Assembly: GCA_030849065.1 (NCBI GenBank)
Contig: JASAON010001394.1
Span: 1 to 20,339, forward strand
Direction: 5' to 3'
Length of the DNA: 20,339 bases
Source of the DNA: Jaenimonas drosophilae
Lineage: Eukaryota; Euglenozoa; Kinetoplastea; Trypanosomatida; Trypanosomatidae
In this document: positions 6,261 to 14,564 of the stretch, piece by piece
How positions within the stretch are numbered: position 1 is the first letter of the stretch
Layout of the letters: each line of letters opens with the position of its first letter
The notes under the pieces: model-generated
The model's input: only the letters and a program-made list of their open reading frames with translations
What the model was told of the DNA's origin: nothing
Databases searched by the model: none
Made by a program: the position numbers and the translations under genes

Positions 6261-8669
6261 ATGCTCTGCCGGAGCTGTGGCTTGCGTGCGTCGTCGTCGT
6301 CGCTGCTCCGCCGGGTGGCTGTGAGTAGCTTCACTTGCCTCCATGGCATCTCTCAGCGGAGCATCGCCAGCCAATCTACGGGACGTCTGAGCCACTCGGA
6401 CCACAACGGCTCTGCGGCACATGAGCAACTCCCCAGAGTGCCACAAAAACAACAACAACAACAACAGTTAAGGGATGAAGTGCAGCAACTACAACTACAA
6501 CCAAGAATCTGTGAATCCATCGCAGAGGCAGAGGCAGCTGTTGAGGACATTCTGGCACAGACGATGGAATCCGCGCGAGAGCGGCTCGTGGATGCTGAGC
6601 TCGCTGGCTCGTCGGTGCAGCTATCGCTGCTTCTCCAACTGGCAGACAGCTTCTGGCGATCTGCCCAGACGTCTGTGTACGTGCCACGCAACATCTACGC
6701 CATGGATGACTTCGGTGTGTGGCTGCTGAAGGTTCTGCGCTCCTCCTTTGGCCCACGACGTCTTCACGAGGATAATGCCAAGAGCCCCAACACCTCGCGT
6801 TTTGCGAGCATGGATGATGATGCGGTGATGCAGGAGTTTGATGAATGGGTCGAGACGTGCATGGCGGAGCAGCGCGTCAGCTGCACGAGCGCCACGGCGG
6901 AGCTCCTTCCCTACACCATGTTGATGGATGTTGTGCATGCCTACATTCGCTATCACAAGGGTGTTGCGTGGGGCGTGAGTTCCGCCAACACGGCCAAGGA
7001 CGACGAGGAGCGTGGCTCCTTCTACCGACGTCGCTATCTTCTTCATCCGTGGTTCCGGGTGGACTGCCCTGACGGACCGGCCGCGCAACTTCCGCACGTG
7101 CACGTGCTCCAGTGGATGCGCAGCAGCAGTACAACCAGAGAAGCTTCAGGCTCGTCCTCTGCACTAACCACCTTCACCCCTCCGTCGCTGCATCGTGGCA
7201 ACAACAACAACAACATGAATGATGAGGTTGGCTTTGCGGCATTGGATCTTTGCTCGCAGAGTGGGCACGTGACGGAGCTCCTTCTCAAGGCAGGCGCCAC
7301 CCGCGTCGTGGCCGTGGACGCCACCACAGAAGCGGTTGGCAACACGGAGAGCACAGTGCATGACGTGCAACGAGAGCGGAGGAGCTCATCACGGGCCACA
7401 GTGGAGGTGCTGCAATCGCCCTTTCTTCCCTTCCTATCCTCCACTTCAACGGCAGCAGCAAAGACCGCGCAGGAGAAGTTGGTAGAGCCCGCCAACACCT
7501 TTTTCGCAGCTGCACAGCGTCGTCGCCGTCTTGGCCACCGCCAACGTTGGGGGAGCGAGGCCACCACCACACCTCCAAGTGAGCCCACCTCCTTCGACGT
7601 CATTTACGTACATCCGCCGCTGCCGTCGTTGGTGCCTTTTGATGCACACGCAGGACGAGGCGGATCGCTGGTGGGCCTACGTTCGTCCGCCTCTGCCAGC
7701 GATGCCGCACGGCACCCACACGCGACACGCGAGACACTTCAACGTTTGGCCTCCCACTTTCGTGGAGAGGTGGAAGATGCTTCGCCATCTTCTTCATCTC
7801 CGCTGCTTCTAACGGGTGGGTATCTTGTGTTTGTACTGCCACGCAGCTACGATATACACGATCTGCTTTGCTCTGTTGGTGGGGGCATGCGGGGCTCGCT
7901 CGCTGAGGATGTGTTGCGGGAACTTGGCGATGCGTTTCAATTGGTGCAACATCGAGCGATGCGTGGCATCGAGAGCAACAGCAGCAGCCATGCGTGGCTG
8001 AGGTACGCCGTGGATCAGCTCGGATGGGGCCGTGAGAACCTGCAATACATGGAGCGACTACTTCGCTCACGCATCATGATTGACGTGCTGATTGTGAAGA
8101 AGCTGGCGTCCAGTGCGCGAGCGCCGTCCCGACAGAAATCATCATCATCATCATCTCTACGATCTCAGCGGCCAACTTGTGTGGGAGAGGATGTTGATGT
8201 GCACGGTATCGCCTGGGAGGATTCCGCTGAGTACGACGAGTACAAACCACGCAGCTGCCACGCACCCACACAGTTCCATTGGAGCGACCGGATGCCATCC
8301 TATGGCTTCCTTCAAGACGACTACGTCAGCTCGGATGTGGTGCTGGAGCAGGGTGAGCGACGCAGCCACAACGTTCTTGCGCATGGCTTTGCATCTCCGC
8401 TCCCGTCGCACGGAACCACGGTCAGCGCATCGATGAGCGGCGCCGCCGTTCAGCGACTTCCCACTGCCGTTGCAGCATCATCTCGCTTCCAGAGTATTTT
8501 CGCTGCGGAGCTTCGCACGACCCGTCGTCGAAAGTTGCGTAAGCTCGCCACCGCACCTATTCATCAGCAGGAGTGGTTCATTGATGAAAAGCTCATCAAG
8601 TCGGAGGCCGCGAAGGTGGACTTCATGAATGAGCTCTCCAAGTGGGATCTGCAGGATTACGACGATTGA
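6261..8669 (+). CDS. Probable mitochondrial SAM-dependent methyltransferase-fold protein
   Basis: An 802-residue protein. From the ATG at 6261 it opens with a Ser/Arg/Leu-rich, acid-free stretch (MLCRSCGLRASSSSLLRRVA...), a typical mitochondrial presequence, followed by a Gln-rich linker. The Rossmann core starts near residue 325: motif I is ALDLCSQSG (327-335), the acidic end of strand 2 is VVAVD about 20 residues later, and FDVIYVHPPL (445-454) sits at the motif IV position. A GG turn with a hydrophobic strand (519-525) precedes a PRSYDIHDLL segment reminiscent of FtsJ-type enzymes. Poly-Ser and Asn-rich insertions break up the core. The N-terminal 300 residues and a basic C-terminal region (about 755-802) have no match I recognise. 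Motif IV has neither the PC-S/G of m5C enzymes nor a clean FtsJ tetrad, so subfamily and activity are open. Kinetoplastid mitoribosome assembly uses several such proteins. Confidence 0.6.
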   Translation: MLCRSCGLRASSSSLLRRVAVSSFTCLHGISQRSIASQSTGRLSHSDHNGSAAHEQLPRVPQKQQQQQQLRDEVQQLQLQPRICESIAEAEAAVEDILAQTMESARERLVDAELAGSSVQLSLLLQLADSFWRSAQTSVYVPRNIYAMDDFGVWLLKVLRSSFGPRRLHEDNAKSPNTSRFASMDDDAVMQEFDEWVETCMAEQRVSCTSATAELLPYTMLMDVVHAYIRYHKGVAWGVSSANTAKDDEERGSFYRRRYLLHPWFRVDCPDGPAAQLPHVHVLQWMRSSSTTREASGSSSALTTFTPPSLHRGNNNNNMNDEVGFAALDLCSQSGHVTELLLKAGATRVVAVDATTEAVGNTESTVHDVQRERRSSSRATVEVLQSPFLPFLSSTSTAAAKTAQEKLVEPANTFFAAAQRRRRLGHRQRWGSEATTTPPSEPTSFDVIYVHPPLPSLVPFDAHAGRGGSLVGLRSSASASDAARHPHATRETLQRLASHFRGEVEDASPSSSSPLLLTGGYLVFVLPRSYDIHDLLCSVGGGMRGSLAEDVLRELGDAFQLVQHRAMRGIESNSSSHAWLRYAVDQLGWGRENLQYMERLLRSRIMIDVLIVKKLASSARAPSRQKSSSSSSLRSQRPTCVGEDVDVHGIAWEDSAEYDEYKPRSCHAPTQFHWSDRMPSYGFLQDDYVSSDVVLEQGERRSHNVLAHGFASPLPSHGTTVSASMSGAAVQRLPTAVAASSRFQSIFAAELRTTRRRKLRKLATAPIHQQEWFIDEKLIKSEAAKVDFMNELSKWDLQDYDD

Positions 8670-8775
8670 AGCAATGATGAATGAATACCTCACAGAGTAT
8701 AAACGAGAGTGTAGAGGATGTTGCACACAAGGATGATGATGATGTTGGTGTCTGTGGTGGACCAACAAAGTACCA

Positions 8776-8820
8776 CTTGCTTCTTTCTTTTCCCACAATG
8801 TGAAGCTTATTATATCCTAG
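8776..8820 (+). promoter_or_regulatory. Candidate trans-splice acceptor for the DUF1935 gene
   Basis: The pyrimidine tract at 8776-8795 is followed by AG at 8804-8805 and again at 8819-8820. The resulting 5' UTR would be about 140-160 bases and very poor in G, with many CA repeats. Confidence 0.5.
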
Positions 8821-8962
8821 ATTTGCGAGGGCCAACAACCCAAGCATCCATCTGTCTTCGATACATCAAGAACGACGGCACGTCCATACAACACACGTAC
8901 ACACACAGGACCGTCCCCCCTACACACACGTACCTCGTCATACACAACAACACTCGGCCATC

Positions 8963-10396
8963 ATGTCCACCTTGATTCCCGCCAATGAGGTGCACTTCGA
9001 GAACGGAAAGCCCCACTTTGAGTACAACGAGTGCTACAGCTGCTTCAAGGGCCGCGGTCTTCTCTATCGCCTCGTGAACAAGGAGAAGAAGCAGTGGGCC
9101 TTCTACAACGATACCACCGACACCGTCATGAAGGTGCATGCGCTCTTCACTGGTGGCAGCAAGATCCACGGCCTTCAGCGTACCGTCGTCCGCCCCGTGC
9201 CGCGCGCCAACGGAGTGATTGATGAGCTCTGCGATCAGGAGGCCACCCTGGAGATCGAGCCCGGCTTCACGGAGTTCTTTGTTGAGGGGACCGTCAACGC
9301 CTTCAGCATGGACTTCAAGTCGGAATCTGCCCCGGCGCGCGATGTGCAGTTTGAGAACGGCAAGCCGGCGGTGCCCTACACGCGCATCTACCGGTGCTTC
9401 AAGAACAACGGCAATGGCCTCCTCTTTCGTCTAGTGGATCGTGATGCGTGGTACTTCTACAACGATACCGCAGACTACGTCATGAAGGTCTCCGTAGACT
9501 TCACCTACAAGGATGAGGTGAAGCCCTTGGGCAGCACCGCGGAAGCCACAGATGCCACACCGGTCGCGCCAACTGGCGTGGTGTATATCCTCTCCGTCAT
9601 GCCAGGAGAGACGAAGCCCTTCGTTTCTGGTAGTCCAACCGTCTATCAGCTCGGTTTCAGTGCGGAGCCTGTGCAGAATGAGCCCAGCGCTGATGAGGTG
9701 CAGTACCTCCACGGCCAGCCCGACACCAAAGTCATCCCCAACATCAGCCACGTCTTCAAGTGTTTCAAGGAGCACGGAAACGGTCTTCTCTTTCGGTTAG
9801 TGGACGACAAGAACAAGATTTGGGCTTTTTACAACGACACAAAAGACTACGTGATGGTGGCCACCGTACGCTTCCCTGCCGGCACAAAGGTGCAGCTCGC
9901 CAGCGACGTCCATTCAGAGCCCAACCCCGAGGAGGCGGGTGGGATTATCGCGAGCGTGCATGTTCCCCCGCTCTCAACAACCCCCTTCCTTGTTGGTGCT
10001 CCAGCCAACTACGATCTCTCCTTCAACGCCAACCCCGTCAACGCCCCGCAGCCCCTCGATAAGCCCAACTACAAGAACGACGGCCCCGACACCTCCATCA
10101 TGGAAATAACGGAGGCCTTCCCATGCTTCAAGGGCCACGGGAACGGCCTTTTATTCCGTCTGGTGGGGCCCACAGGACGTTGGGCCTTTTATAACGACAC
10201 GAGCGACAACATGATGGCCGTGAAGGTGAGCTTCGGAGAGGAGGCGCGGATTCGCCCGCTAGGCACCACGACCAAGACGGATGACGCGGATATGGGCACC
10301 ATCTACACGGTGAATGTGCCGCCACTCCGCACGGTGCTCTTTGCCGAGGGAGAGACGGGCAGCTTCACCACGAAATTCACGGCCGTACCTCTGTAA
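8963..10396 (+). CDS. Four-repeat DUF1935 protein (small calpain-related family, no protease)
   Basis: A 477-residue protein built of four tandem copies of DUF1935, the domain that kinetoplastids place in calpain-like proteins and in small myristoylated proteins such as SMP-1. Approximate repeat spans are 8-119, 127-234, 245-356 and 369-475. Each copy carries G-L-L-[FY]-R-L-V (32, 152, 274, 395), then W-[AY]-F-Y-N-D-T (45, 163, 287, 407), a V-x-F strand and a P-[GP]-x-T-x-x-F-x-x-G turn. No papain/calpain catalytic domain is present. Residue 2 is Ser, so there is no N-myristoylation site, unlike SMP-1. Relatives line the cell membrane and subpellicular or flagellar cytoskeleton, which makes a structural or lipid-interface role plausible. 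The repeats are well diverged in DNA, so the duplication is old. The ATG at 8963 opens the first repeat cleanly. Confidence 0.9.
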   Translation: MSTLIPANEVHFENGKPHFEYNECYSCFKGRGLLYRLVNKEKKQWAFYNDTTDTVMKVHALFTGGSKIHGLQRTVVRPVPRANGVIDELCDQEATLEIEPGFTEFFVEGTVNAFSMDFKSESAPARDVQFENGKPAVPYTRIYRCFKNNGNGLLFRLVDRDAWYFYNDTADYVMKVSVDFTYKDEVKPLGSTAEATDATPVAPTGVVYILSVMPGETKPFVSGSPTVYQLGFSAEPVQNEPSADEVQYLHGQPDTKVIPNISHVFKCFKEHGNGLLFRLVDDKNKIWAFYNDTKDYVMVATVRFPAGTKVQLASDVHSEPNPEEAGGIIASVHVPPLSTTPFLVGAPANYDLSFNANPVNAPQPLDKPNYKNDGPDTSIMEITEAFPCFKGHGNGLLFRLVGPTGRWAFYNDTSDNMMAVKVSFGEEARIRPLGTTTKTDDADMGTIYTVNVPPLRTVLFAEGETGSFTTKFTAVPL

Positions 10397-10867
10397 GTCA
10401 TGAGGGTCGTCTGTGGCACGTTGCCAGCCTCCGCCCACTGCGCGAGAGAGCTGATGATGATGATGATGAGAAGAGATTAAAGAGGGAGGCGAGAGAGGGG
10501 GCTCCGAGCATCGCCTCTCACTTCCCCCCGAAAGAAACCGCCATCATCATCATCGTGTTGTTGTTGTCGTTGTGGGCACCGTCAACGTAGGCGACCGACC
10601 TCCTTCTTCTCGTCTTCCTATGCTCTTCTGCCAACGCCTCCCGATGTGTTATACGCCATTTCCCCCCTTTTACTCCCCCCTCCCACGCATACACATACAC
10701 CTCTGGAACATTATACTCATGCTCTGAATCATGGATGTTCGTTCGTTGTGGGATTTTGTGGCGTTGGCGAACCTGCTTCGTCTTGTGGCATTTTTTTATT
10801 GCTTGCCATGCGTTGTTGATACGCACCTCCAATCAGGTCTGCTCAGAAAACCTTCCATCTCTTTCCG

Positions 10868-10883
10868 CACACACACACACACA
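10868..10883 (+). repeat. (CA)8 microsatellite
   Basis: Eight CA units, followed by two CGTA units and a CAG that could act as a splice acceptor (AG at 10895-10896). Confidence 0.85.
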
Positions 10884-11067
10884 CGTACGTACACAGGCAA
10901 GCTTAATTTTTTTTTTATATGTAAGTTGTTGTGCTTCAGCAGTTTTTCCCCTCTGAGATGCGCGCAAAAACGATGAGTAAAGCTGAAGTGATTTAGTTTT
11001 TTTTGTATGTTTTCATGATGACGTTGCCATTGCTGTCGTTGTTGTTGTTGTGTGTAGCATCAGATGA

Positions 11068-11564
11068 AAGGCCAAGGAGGGTGCAAGCAACGAAGAATCG
11101 CCATCTACATCGTTGCCAGCCAATTCTATGTGCTGGTTTTCTGCTGTGAAGCAGATCCAAGTGAATCGATGAAGCTCTAGAAGAAACGCAAGAGAGAGCG
11201 TTGAGGGAGACGGTAGGGAGGCCCGCACACACGTGCAACATGATGAGCTCTGCGTGGATGACCACCACGTGCGGAGCAAAGAGCTGCTCTTAGATGCCAT
11301 CCAAACGTGTTTGCGCTTGTTCTAGTGGGTCGTGGTATATCGGATGTGGTGATGAGGAAGGAGGCAAGTGTGAGTTTGGAGCAGTGGGCCTATGCCCCTC
11401 TGTTCGTGGCCCTTTGCCCATCCCCACGACATCTACGTGCTGATGTCGGAGACTTCTTCTACGTCATGCCACCCGACTTCCTCATCTCCTCCCTACCCCC
11501 CTACCCCTGCGATGCTACTTGTGGAGTAGGTCGCTGGTGTGGTGGGTGGCTCAGGCCTTCGTGA
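11068..11564 (+). pseudogene. Possible decayed coding sequence
   Basis: From 11068 a + strand frame reads 34 codons, meets TGA at 11170-11172, then runs about 50 further codons with ordinary mixed composition to a TAG at 11323-11325. An overlapping frame from 11307 continues 85 codons to TGA at 11562-11564; its first ATG is at 11352. Together they could be one gene broken by a nonsense codon and a frameshift. No family is recognised and other frames are partly open too, so chance is a serious alternative. A splice-acceptor-like tract ends at 11056-11057. Confidence 0.2.
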
Positions 11565-12140
11565 TGTTCCTTTGTTATGATTGTTTCGTTTTTATTATTT
11601 TCATGTTTTTTTTCCTTTGGGAGGGCTGTATGTCTTTGTCGTGTGCCTCAACCTCGGAAGCGTGCCATCTCCGCTCTCTCCCCACTCCCCCCTTGCGCTG
11701 CCAGCGCCTACTGCCAGCCGCTACGCATGTTTCACGAGCCACCGGCCACAACAGCATCCCACTTGATCCATAGCGTACCTGTGTATATGCGTTTGCGTGG
11801 TTGTGTGCCAAATCTTCTCCCTACTACATGAGGTTCTGCCTATCATGGCCTCCACGCACGTGAAGGATGAGCGAGGGAGAGGGGTGTTTGCGGAGCAAGA
11901 AGAGGGAGGAGTGGTGGCGGTATTGTGCTGTAGCTCTCGTAGAACATGTGCTTCCATCCACCCGACAAGTGAGTGCGAAAATTCATCTTTGCTTGCTTCT
12001 ATTGAGTTCCTCCTCTCTGACTACTCCCATTCCGGTTGTTGTTATGATGCACCGCCGTATCTCGCTTCCCCCCCTAATCCTGCTCCTCCTGCTGTGCTGC
12101 TGCTTCTTCTTTTTTTGCACTTGGGCATTCGTACACAATT

Positions 12141-12175
12141 CTTGTTCTTTCTTTTTTTTTCTTGTTGTTGTGTAG
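12141..12175 (+). promoter_or_regulatory. Strong candidate trans-splice acceptor for p23
   Basis: A long, nearly pure T/C tract, then TTG repeats, ends in TAG at 12173-12175. The 5' UTR would be 38 bases and CA-rich. Confidence 0.65.
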
Positions 12176-12213
12176 CACTTCATCTTCATCACACACACGT
12201 GCCACCTTCATTG

Positions 12214-12846
12214 ATGCAGGCGGCCATCTTCCCGCCCATGTTGTGGGCTCAGCGCAGCGACCTCATTTTGCTGACGGTGTCGGTGCAAGACGCCACCGAC
12301 GTGAGAATTCAGCTCGTGCACGAAGGTAAGGCGCTGCACTTCTCCTGCAGCACCCCTGACGGCAAGACCTACGCCGCCAACTTGGACTTCTTCAAGGCCG
12401 TTCTGCCAGAGGAGAGCCACCATGTTGTACGTCCACGCCAAATTGAGCTGAAGCTGAAGAAGGCCGTCGCGACGGGTGAGAGCGCAGATGGCGAAAGCTG
12501 GCCGCGCCTGACCCTCGATCGCACCAAAAACAACAACATTCAAGTGGATTGGTCCAAGTGGCAGGATAGTGACGCGGAGGTTGAAGACGAGGAGCTCGGC
12601 AACTTCGGCCTCGGCGGAGATGAGGGCGGCGAAGGTGGCGACGGCGGTTATAGCGACTTGCTCAATAAATTTATGCAGCAACAAGGTCGGGCGGAGGCGG
12701 CACAACATGCTGGTGTTGGCATGGATGAGGTCCCAGCCTTTGGTGCTGCTCAGGGCCAGACGGCTTTGACGGAGGAGGAGCTCCGCGCCGGAGAGCGTCG
12801 GGAGCTGGACGATGATGATGATATGCCCCCGCTTGAGGAGATGTGA
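12214..12846 (+). CDS. p23/Sba1 family HSP90 co-chaperone
   Basis: A 210-residue protein with one CS (p23-like beta-sandwich) domain at about 3-105, followed by the family signature WPRLTLDRTKNNNIQVDWSKW (96-116). That segment corresponds to the human p23 stretch that ends in a VDF-N-W-like motif and packs on the closed, ATP-bound HSP90 N-domain. The C-terminal half is acidic and Gly-rich (120-147), then mixed, and ends in an Asp run and PPLEEM (199-210). This matches p23, whose disordered acidic tail carries passive chaperone activity. The start at 12214 lies 38 bases after a strong splice acceptor; the longer in-frame extension only reads through the pyrimidine tract and is rejected. Expected role: cytosolic client maturation with HSP90 (HSP83). 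Confidence 0.93.
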   Translation: MQAAIFPPMLWAQRSDLILLTVSVQDATDVRIQLVHEGKALHFSCSTPDGKTYAANLDFFKAVLPEESHHVVRPRQIELKLKKAVATGESADGESWPRLTLDRTKNNNIQVDWSKWQDSDAEVEDEELGNFGLGGDEGGEGGDGGYSDLLNKFMQQQGRAEAAQHAGVGMDEVPAFGAAQGQTALTEEELRAGERRELDDDDDMPPLEEM

Positions 12847-13210
12847 CGAACGATGGCTGCGCCTCGCACGCATGTGGATGGAGAGTTGAGGTGAAGCCGA
12901 TGTTCTGCCACACCTACACTCATTCGCACGCGCTCCACGTGTGTTGTGCAGCACTCTTCATGCCGCCCGCTTTCGTGCGTATGCCAGCGAAGGTATCGAA
13001 ATGCGACCTCGTTCAGCGTTGCGCCACGTCCTGGACCATCAATCTGCCATATTTTATTCATCACCATCGTTGTGGTACCACACTGGAGTGCCGCTCAAAC
13101 ACAGAGGGTATGTATGTGCGCTCACGCTTCTTCATCTTGTGAATTCAGCACATGTTCTTCTTCATCTCCTCCTTTTTTTTCTCTCTTGCGTGTTTCAGGG
13201 GCACAGACCA
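12847..13210 (+). other. Spacer between p23 and p24 genes
   Basis: A 364-base spacer. Apart from the pyrimidine tract at 13155-13198 and CA-rich segments near 12910-12945, I see nothing distinctive. Frames open across it are in-frame extensions of the p24 gene or low-complexity. Confidence 0.6.
13155..13198 (+). promoter_or_regulatory. Strong candidate trans-splice acceptor for p24
   Basis: About 40 bases of T/C-dominated sequence end in TTTCAG, with AG at 13197-13198. Only 12 bases separate it from the ATG at 13211. Confidence 0.65.
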
Positions 13211-14260
13211 ATGACGATGGTGGCACAGCGACTGCTTCTGTCGCTGCTCCTCCTTCTTGTTGCTTCCCTGATGGAGGCGCACGCCCTAAAGATGGATCTC
13301 TTCTCCGCCGAGTACCCCTCCACCCCGAATGGCGATCTCATGTCGGTGGTCTTCGCCAAGGGCAGCGCGCAACACTGCGTCAATGTGGAGCTTAACCGAC
13401 TCAGCACCAACGCCGCGGTGCGCTTCACCTACGATTCTAACGCTTCGTCGCAGTTTCGCTCGCCCCTCATCATCACGTTGCACATTCCTCAAACCTCCTC
13501 CCTCGCGGAGCTGGAGAGCCCTGACTCGGTGTGCCAGATCAACGTGCTCCGTCCAGAGCAGATGGAGCACAGCGCCACGGTGCAGCTGCCCGGAGATGAG
13601 TGGCCGGCTGGCACACAAGTAGTGGCGCTGAAGCCGAAACAATTTGTTGGCGAACACAAAACAGAAACCGTGGAAGGGGCCTACGCCATTTGCTTCTCAC
13701 TCGATACACGCGAAACAACACGCCGATTCACCACCAACGTGCAGATTCATCGCTTGGGCCTGCCACCGCACCAACTTCGTCCCCCGGTGGAGCGGGTTGT
13801 GGTGGCTCTGCTCGACGTGAGCTCCGTCGAAGCCAAACATACAGCGCGACGTACAACATCTGAGCGCACCCGCCGGCGTCGTCTCACCAAGAAGGAGGAA
13901 GAGGCAGAACAACATGCAGGAGAGGCGGATGCTGATTTCGAGAAGCTGCTGCGGAAGCTCCATGGTGTAGGAGGTGAGGTACGTCTGGAGGAGCTCATCT
14001 CACCTCCCGACACCATCGTCACCGCGGCTGATTTGCAGCGGCAGCTCCATGAGCTGCGCCAAATCCAGCAGCGCGTCTTTGATATAAAAGATGGTGTATC
14101 GGAACAGCTCGAGTACATGACGGGGGTACGTCGTGTGGCGGAGCGCAACTTCACCCGCATGTGGTTGTGGGCCATCGTGGTTATGTGCATCAGCTGTGCC
14201 AGCGTTGTGTTGGTCTTCCGCTTCATCAAGCGCAGCATCCTCGCCCGCAAGTTGCTGTGA
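13211..14260 (+). CDS. p24 (emp24/GOLD) family transmembrane protein
   Basis: A 349-residue type I membrane protein. A Leu-rich signal peptide (1-25, likely cut after AHA) leads into a GOLD-type luminal beta domain (about 27-180) with cysteines at 56, 108 and 161. The segment GAYAICFS (156-163) matches the family's G-x-Y-x-x-C-F-S strand. A helix at about 272-316 ends in EYMTGVRRVAERNFTRMWLW, the hallmark junction of p24 coiled coil and membrane segment (317-337). A 12-residue basic cytoplasmic tail (FIKRSILARKLL) follows. p24 proteins cycle between ER and Golgi in COPI/COPII vesicles and sort cargo, including GPI-anchored proteins. It is clearly longer than the usual 200-230 residues because of a charged insertion (about 208-265) containing RRRRLTKKEEE. 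The tail lacks a C-terminal KKxx signal. The ATG at 13211 lies just after a strong acceptor. Confidence 0.78.
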   Translation: MTMVAQRLLLSLLLLLVASLMEAHALKMDLFSAEYPSTPNGDLMSVVFAKGSAQHCVNVELNRLSTNAAVRFTYDSNASSQFRSPLIITLHIPQTSSLAELESPDSVCQINVLRPEQMEHSATVQLPGDEWPAGTQVVALKPKQFVGEHKTETVEGAYAICFSLDTRETTRRFTTNVQIHRLGLPPHQLRPPVERVVVALLDVSSVEAKHTARRTTSERTRRRRLTKKEEEAEQHAGEADADFEKLLRKLHGVGGEVRLEELISPPDTIVTAADLQRQLHELRQIQQRVFDIKDGVSEQLEYMTGVRRVAERNFTRMWLWAIVVMCISCASVVLVFRFIKRSILARKLL

Positions 14261-14315
14261 AGGATGCAGGGGAGGACGATGGCTTGCATCTAACGACGTG
14301 TACCTCATTGCAGTT

Positions 14316-14337
14316 ACACACACACACACACACACAC
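14316..14337 (+). repeat. (AC)11 microsatellite
   Basis: Eleven AC units, the longest dinucleotide run in the window, between the p24 stop and the IST1 acceptor. Confidence 0.92.
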
Positions 14338-14402
14338 ATCGTGTTTTATTTGCATGCAGTTCGATGATGATGATCATCGCTGCACTCATTCAGCTCACTA
14401 TG

Positions 14403-14443
14403 ATTCTCCTACATGTTTTCATTCCATCACCATCTTGGTGTAG
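14403..14443 (+). promoter_or_regulatory. Candidate trans-splice acceptor for IST1
   Basis: A T/C-rich tract ends in GGTGTAG, with AG at 14442-14443. The predicted 5' UTR is about 120 bases and rich in CAT and CA repeats. Confidence 0.55.
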
Positions 14444-14564
14444 CGTCGTGTTTGTTGCTGTGTTGTATATCTCATCACCCAGCACACCAACATCATCATC
14501 ATCACCATCATCATCCTACTGGCACGTAGCACAAGTACATCCCCCACTCTCAGCCAGCACCACC

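Larger units (their letters stand above)
10397..12213 (+). other. Long spacer without a convincing gene
   Basis: This 1.8-kb gap is more than twice any other spacer in the window. It contains (ATG)n at 10452-10470 and (CAT)n at 10541-10554, a (CA)8 run at 10868-10883, several T-rich tracts ending in AG (for example 11056-11057), and short open frames. The ATG frame 10731-10976 (81 codons) turns into repeat-derived His/Thr sequence. I see no tRNA-like, snoRNA-like or spliced-leader RNA structure, but such genes could be missed by eye. A possible decayed gene (11068-11564) is listed separately. Confidence 0.5.
14261..14564 (+). other. Spacer between p24 and IST1 genes
   Basis: A 304-base spacer that holds an (AC)11 repeat (14316-14337), a short self-complementary GATGATGATCATC segment near 14363-14376, a pyrimidine tract with AG at 14442-14443, and CAT repeats at 14494-14518. 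Confidence 0.65.

Noticed and set aside
11797..12213. In-frame extension of p23
   Set aside because: No conserved sequence, and it reads through the long pyrimidine tract and splice AG that must be removed from the mature message.
12208..12954. A 248-codon minus-strand frame
   Set aside because: Antisense shadow of the p23 gene, whose conserved WPRL...W signature fixes the true strand.
14133..14564. In-frame extension of IST1
   Set aside because: It overlaps the p24 gene and crosses microsatellites; the IST1 core and MGLFSSSK start begin at 14565.
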